Of a stretch of 64,000 nt of DNA, positions 58,531-64,000 are shown piece by piece (within the stretch, counting starts at the first letter, position 1; every line of letters begins with the position of its first letter). The stretch is from Ixodes scapularis (Eukaryota; Arthropoda; Arachnida; Ixodida; Ixodidae): positions 169,690,995 to 169,754,994 of the forward strand of contig NW_024609835.1 in assembly GCF_016920785.2 (NCBI RefSeq), read 5' to 3'. The notes under the pieces were generated by a model. That model was not told the DNA's origin. It saw nothing but the letters and a program-made list of their open reading frames with translations, and made no database searches. Both the position numbers and the translations under genes were made by a program.

Positions 58531-59203
58531 GCCATGCTAACAAAAGGTGATGCGAGTATCTAGCATGCACAGTGACCACCGCTTTGTTCGAGACATTTAA
58601 CGAACAAGTCAATAAACACGCGTTTGTGCTGAAAAAGAAGAGTAATTGCTACCCTTCAGCGCTGCTCGGCGGCGTCCGTTTGGCTTCGTCAAAGCCGACT
58701 AGCGTGACGTCACGCGCGGAGCCCACCGACCTTCCACTCTAGGGGGCTTTGCTCGATTCCCTCGGGATCACGTGACACTCCTATTCAGTTTCCCAAAAAT
58801 TGATAAAAATATAGGCCTCAAACGAGCGCCTGAGGCTCTTCGTGAAACGCTGGAATGACATGGCGGAACAAGATTCCTCTTGAAGTTCCGCGTGAGGCCG
58901 CGTATATGATAATCCCCAGCCGTCACACGTCACTGCTGTTCCGTCACACTCCGCTAACAACCGCCCACAGACAGCCAACAATCGCGCGCCCACCTAAGCC
59001 AGGTAGGTGCCGCTCTGCGCGAGTGAAAATACAGCAGGCACGACGCCACTCGCGGACCCGAGAAAGCCGCGTCCAACGGTTTCGGCGAAACTGACAAAGA
59101 TACCTTTTTGCGCCGTCCAGCTTCCATATTTGTGCCCAGATTCTCTATGCTACCGCATCACATGCATTGCTATAATAAAAAAAAACTCACTCATCGTAGG
59201 GTG
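58531..59203. other. No gene recognised
   Basis: Moderately GC-rich. Open frames at 58781-59204 overlap on both strands and lack recognisable features. Confidence 0.4.
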
Positions 59204-59594
59204 AGTCCATCGTCTCACCCTATGATGGACTAAAGGCCAAGGCTACGGATCGCCAGATCTAATCACGAGCCCCTTAGAAATTGTGCGGTCTCTCTTCGAT
59301 GAACGTATCGGTGCCCGCGTCTTGGATCACTGATAAGGGGACGGGTGGACAGTGGTTCGAATCAAAGAGCACTGAGTGACTCAGCAGTTTTACATCGCAA
59401 AGAAGGCCACGACACCACGACATAGGCTCTTTGCAGCGTCGAAGCTAGAGAAATGATGCGACGCTTTTGGATTCGAGCATTATTCGTCCACCCCTAATCA
59501 ATGTTAAGCGTGTCATAGTATAGCGTGGAACGTAATTGGACCTGGCGTCCCGTGGCTTTGGCCTTTATTCCATCGTAGGATGAAACAAAGTATA
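59204..59594 (-). mobile_element. About 390-bp MITE, copy B
   Basis: Second copy of the element at 46653-47040. It shares the GTCTCACCCTATGATGGAC-type terminal repeat and the AAATGATGCGACGCTTTTGG interior, the latter as its complement. The interior orientation is opposite to copy A. Confidence 0.8.
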
Positions 59595-59694
59595 CTACTG
59601 CCTTCGCCACACTAGTAGAGCAAAACGGCGATTTGTTTGTCCTAGCGTCACTTCAGAGCGGTGAGAGCATTTCCCTTTGAGTGTGAGCGTTTTT

Positions 59695-59915
59695 TAGAAC
59701 GTGAGACAACAATTTGACAACGCGAGACAACAAAGAGGAGGACAATTTCATTCCTATGTTTTGCTGTCTTCCGTGTTTAGCTTTTTGTAAAAACAATTGT
59801 TCAGAAGACCGCTGTTCTGGACAATTGCTTTTACAAAAAGCTGAACACAAAAGACAGTAAAACATAGGAATGGCATTGCCCTCCTCATTGTTGTCTCACG
59901 TTGTAAAAGTTTGTA
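59695..59915. repeat. Foldback repeat of about 220 bp
   Basis: ATTCCTATGTTTTGCTGTC on the left and GACAGTAAAACATAGGAAT on the right are inverted. Arms of about 95 bp include AGCTTTTTGTAAAA and its complement. Confidence 0.8.
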
Positions 59916-61714
59916 AACGTAAATAATCGCCTATTGGCGCTTTTTTTCTTTCTTACTTTTGTTATGGCAAAGCCACGTTTGATGCGGAATATAGGAAACT
60001 TCATTATTAAGTACCGCGTTTGTCATTAGATTATTTGGTGCGGGAAGGTTTTTTTTTTTTTTTTTTTGCTTCTGTTATTGGGCTTTAGTTGCACCCGAGG
60101 TGGGATTCAACTTTCACTATATTATAGCAGAGTTCTTAACCACCATCCCAGATTAACAATGAGAAATATAAACATTTCATCGGGTAGCGACATATATCAT
60201 AGATGGCGGTTGGGACAACAGAGAAACACAAAAACGTTGCCGGTTGCAACAGAGCACAGGCACGCATTACCTGTACGAGTCCATGGTGATAAACGTACCT
60301 TGGAGCTCTGCCAATTTCATAAAATATTATCACTAATCATCGCACTTCCGAGGTTGTTCGCCCGAAAACACTTGTACAAATACCGCATAGGATCACTGGG
60401 GCACATTTGCATTCCAATGCTTCGATAATTTGATATTAGCAATGTGTTCGTTGTTATTCAATAAATAGTTATTTTCTTTTTTTAATGGTGTGTTCACTAC
60501 GTGGATGCAATTTTGATTGCGAAAGTATCGGACCGAGAAGATATGTATTTATGAATTAACGGTCACGAAACAACTGTCAGAAGCGTTTTCTCGGATGCGC
60601 ATCTGGGCACGAATTAGACTTTTTACAAAGGCTGGAACACATGCTCGAAAAGGGGACAGATGCTATGCAGGAAATGCAGCCGATCAAAGGAGCGACATTT
60701 GGGCTCCTTCCGTTACCAGAAAATTAGAAGATTATCGATTATCAGGCAAGCTTTCTAAACCATTCACTTACGGAAAAAAATGGAACACATGAACACCCCA
60801 AAGAACATGAAGCAACAGGATCAAGCTTCTTATACGTTCAGAGACGAGCCGCAACTCACGTGAACTAACGATTTGTGGAGCCTGTAACAAAACCCTTACA
60901 GCAAAAATAAAAATAAAAAAATTGGCTCCACATTTGTGGCGCACGATTGCGCAAATAGAGCATGCCTATTTCATCGGCAAAATACGGGAAGACTGTTGAC
61001 TCCCGTTGGACCTTGAGAGGCCCAAGTATCCCTCTTCTCAATCGCTTGACCTGAACCAGCCGACGCTCTTTAATTTATTATTTCTTCATTTATAGGCCCT
61101 CCGAAATCATGACTCCGGCTCTAAATTCGGCCACAAAGATCGACACTCCGTACGTAGCAATTTCAAATTTTCACCGAAGAAGTATTTAGTTGTGAATTTT
61201 ACCTTATAAAATTTCAAGGCCATCATCACCCATAATATGTAAAATTAGACTAACAAACTCGACTAGGTCAACGGTGAACGTTCGCAGGCGACCGACGTAG
61301 CAATGGTTCTAACTTGTTGCGACTATCGGTGGTAAAATGCACTAATGAAATACACCTTCAATAGAAAGTTTAAATCGCTTCGTGAAGGTGCCGATGTTTC
61401 GCTGCCAAAATTATGGTACACTTTAGAATCTTGAACACCCTATATGTATCCATGTTTATGTTTACGTCTCCATGTTTACATTTTCATCTAAGAGAACATA
61501 TTCGGTGCGCTTTAGTGCTGAAATAGGCAAAGAGAATTAATGCAGTGTAAGTTCGAGAAAACACGACGAAGGCGTATGATTCTTCAAGCCAAGTACTTAG
61601 TATTGTATGATCCTACAAAAGGGTATCTGTCATCTGTGTAGCAAGAGATTCAATGAATATCTATTTTGATACTTATTTACAAACACATAAAACAGTGTTG
61701 TATTCTCAATAATT
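59916..61714. other. No gene recognised
   Basis: AT-rich. A T-run lies at 60050-60067. No repeat family or exon recognised. Confidence 0.45.
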
Positions 61715-62103
61715 TCACATACCTCTTTCCTTTGTAGGTTGGTCCTCGCTTCGTTCTTTGCTGTGTGCTCTGTATCTTCTGTTTCGCCTGCGTTTCCTGT
61801 TTCGTCTTTGCTTCCTGTTTTTGTGTCGTTTTTTACTCGACGATGTGCGTTTCGTTCTCGCGGATTTGCCCATGCTTTCCTTTGAATTCTCACTTTCCTT
61901 ACTCTCCTTACTCGCCTTGCTTTCCTTAGTTTCCTCACTTTCGTCAGATTCGTCACTTTCTTTCGATTCCTCAGTAACGTCCAGGTCCTGCACTTCCTCG
62001 ATGTCGTCCTTTGTCCTTTTATTCCCTTCTTTCGACTGCTCTTTGGATTCTTCGACTGAAGCTTGGTCATTGTCCTTTTGTTTTCCATCATCTGGCTTTT
62101 CTT
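61715..62103 (-). CDS. Ser/Lys/Glu-rich acidic exon with basic C-terminal tail, function unknown
   Basis: Behind an acceptor (TCATTTTCAG) in phase 1, the minus strand encodes about 129 residues. The first two thirds are acidic repeats (EESKESDESDESEETKES). A strongly basic segment (KKRHKNRKQRRNRKRRRNRR) follows, then a short tail. The sequence AAAGAGGTATGTGA at the end contains a GTATGT donor, so the apparent stop may lie in an intron and the real exon may end near 61722. Composition and architecture recall the exon at 33068-33457. A predicted disordered secreted or nuclear protein; no family named. Confidence 0.4.
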
Positions 62104-63596
62104 CTGAAAATGAGTCAGAGTCACGCTTTGATAACAAAAACAAATTTGTGATAATATGGCGATGGTTTCGCAGGAACTTTAAATTACTAGTGCTCTTAGA
62201 TATTTTTTCATCAAATTAAATCGCAATAATTGCGAGATCATGTAAACATAACATTCGTTTTATTTAAGTTATATTTTAGTGCCCTGAAATTTTTTTTTTT
62301 TGTCAGAGGACACACCGTAATAATGACATTATGGAGCGTTGCTAAAAATTAATCGCGCTATTGGAGTTATAAAACAGTTGTATTTGTGCGAAATTTCTGA
62401 GTAAAACTGTCTATTTGATTGATTAATTGACCGATTGGTTGCTTGGTGAATTGATTGATTGATTGATGTAATTGGCGCGGTGCCACTGTTTCTACTATCA
62501 CAAACTCCCGGCACACAGATTATATCCGCAAAAAAACAAACAGCCCTAGTAAATTCACGTTCTGTTTACTGCTATCGCCATCTAAGTGCATTCGGCAGGC
62601 AGCGGCCACGGGGATTCCCGGAACCACGAGGTGCGCAGTATGCGGCAAGGCGTTAACCTGTGCTGGTTGCTATCCCAACTTAATATCTTGCACCTCGTTT
62701 CAGCATAAGTCCAGTCTCAGCCCACGCCATGAGCTAATGGGGCCAATCGAGCAGCGTCAAAAGCACGAATCACTAGGTCTTTTCCTCCGTTTATGATTGG
62801 TTCATCTTGAACACGTGCAGAAACAGGACGAAGGTTATGATTGTGCGATTTTAATGCTTTCTGATTGGTCACATCAGCTCGTACCGTCGGCTGCGCCTGG
62901 ACCTGAGTTGATACGAAGTAAGACGTTTCTTTTGTTTTTCATTCATTTTAGCGTTTTCTTTTTACTCTTGTTTTTAGACTTATTCTGTCTTTGAATTAAA
63001 TAATCAGAACATGAAGAAGACGTGCATACGCCAACACGAGGCCGCGACGTAAGACAGGTCCGGTGGCGCTGCTATCGGCAGGGCGCATCCGTAGACTTTA
63101 CGCGAGTCTGGTCTCTGCACACGCTCAGTGCTTACAGCTCGTGTGGGAGCTGCGCGTTTTCCGTCACCTCGGGGTGTCTTGTCCGGAAAACAGCGCGTTG
63201 GCCTATAGGCCAAATTCACCAGTAAACTATATTTTTTCTTATTTATTTTGAGTGACCCAGAAACAGCTTGGCGCCTCCTTAGTGGCGTACTTTTTATCTA
63301 GACATAGAAGTTACAAGCCAAAGGAGTAGCTTTTGTATGGAGCTTCCGTCGCACGAGGGTTCATATAGCCACGAGGTGCAATCAGATTCAAGTTGCTCGA
63401 ACCGTAGATGTGCCTTAAAATTATTTTCATTGTGATTCCCCAGCGACGTATCAAAGTATCAACCTACGTACCTGAGCTCTGTTGCACATGCAGCAGAACA
63501 CCTGGATTCGAGGTATACGTACAGTGGCCCAATGTTTTAATAATATCAAGCGAGCATCGACCTCCGGGCCGGCCGGCGACGTGCCACGGAGGCGTA
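62104..63596. other. No gene recognised
   Basis: Upstream exons of the acidic gene may lie here. Two GATTGGT (inverted CCAAT) motifs occur at about 62796 and 62862. A (GATT)n-like stretch lies at about 62418-62466. Confidence 0.45.
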
Positions 63597-63646
63597 TGGC
63601 GATAGGGGGGAGATTACGCACGTGCGTAATCTCCCCCCTATCGCCA
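63597..63646. repeat. 50-bp perfect palindrome
   Basis: Two 25-base arms are exact reverse complements with no spacer. The centre is GCACGTGC. It lies just beyond the 3' side of the BEL/Pao fragment. Confidence 0.95.
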
Positions 63647-63659
63647 GATCGAAGTTCTC

Positions 63660-64000
63660 TCAGGGATTCTGACCTCCACGTTTCCCAGAATCTCTTGAAG
63701 AACGCTTTCCTTCGTTTCCAATTTGGCGGAGCAACTCCGAAGACGACTCGAAGTCTACTCTTTCAGCCACTGGAAGTGCTGTCGGTCGTCGTCCCGTGAG
63801 AAAGCTCGCCGGTGTGAGCGGCTGGCCTTCGTGGAGATCATTGTAAACGAGCTTCATAAGGAGTAAATTTAGCACCGCCTCAATTTTACAAAGGACTGTG
63901 GACAACTCTTCTGCGTTCACACTTTTTTTCCCGGTCAATTTTCTTAGTTCCACCTTCACAGATTCAAACCAGTCGTTCTTAAGATCCCCCAACCAATGAG
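63660..64000 (-). pseudogene. BEL/Pao-type integrase C-terminal fragment (runs off window)
   Basis: The minus-strand reading has a WFESVKVELRKLTG segment, EELSTVLCKIEAVLN, and a QPLTPASFLTGRRPTALP motif. These are characteristic of the BEL/Pao integrase end, in which the third catalytic Glu lies in the IEAVLNSRP-type block. Here the SRP residues are replaced by LLL. The upstream portion lies beyond 64000. Confidence 0.75.

Noticed and set aside
61758..62219. Leu/Ser-rich plus-strand frame resembling a membrane protein
   Set aside because: Antisense shadow of the acidic/basic exon at 61715-62103.

Overview
This window looks like repeat-rich nuclear DNA of a hard tick (Ixodidae). The main reasons are three single-domain Kunitz (BPTI-type) secreted-inhibitor exons, exons flanked by GT/AG splice sites, tRNA-derived SINEs, and dense, layered eukaryotic transposons. 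There are no bacterial operons, ribosome binding sites or CRISPR arrays. The species cannot be named from the sequence.

Host-like genes are few, and all recognised ones lie on the minus strand. Kunitz exons lie at 2.2-2.4 kb, 28.6-28.8 kb (with a signal-peptide exon at 29.97-30.03 kb) and 42.6-42.8 kb. All three are entered in splice phase 1. Two Ser/Asp/Glu-rich acidic exons of unknown function lie at 33.1-33.5 and 61.7-62.1 kb.

Most of the rest is mobile DNA. From 9.5 to 15.4 kb is a decayed Ty3/gypsy element (minus strand) interrupted by a LINE (10.58-11.96 kb) and by a 155-bp hairpin insertion with a 12-bp target-site duplication. From 15.55 to 21.58 kb is a plus-strand block of Polinton/Maverick (adintovirus-like) genes: a minor-capsid-like gene split by about 2.8 kb of foreign DNA, a major-capsid-like gene, and an adenain-type protease joined in frame to the capsid gene and lacking its catalytic cysteine. 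From 21.66 to 24.6 kb is a Penelope-like element (RT plus GIY-YIG) with one frameshift and a hammerhead-ribozyme-like core downstream. Two gypsy polymerase fragments meet head to head at 40.02 kb. A BEL/Pao integrase fragment runs off the right end.

Non-autonomous DNA elements are abundant: hAT-type elements with perfect 8-bp duplications at 36.17-36.86 and 54.69-55.42 kb, each carrying the same SINE family; a cluster of three related palindromic MITEs at 44.3-46.4 kb; a MITE pair at 46.7 and 59.2 kb; and large foldback elements at 6.7, 26.1, 48.4 and 51.2 kb. At 54.6-57.2 kb a SINE sits inside a hAT element that itself sits in the 3' end of a LINE.

The most notable points are the capsid-protease in-frame junction with a Cys-to-Trp change, the gypsy RT active site altered from two Asp to two Asn, the recurrent tRNA-Gly-like plus LTR module, the hammerhead-like core of the Penelope element, and the 50-bp perfect palindrome at 63.6 kb, which may mark an assembly junction.
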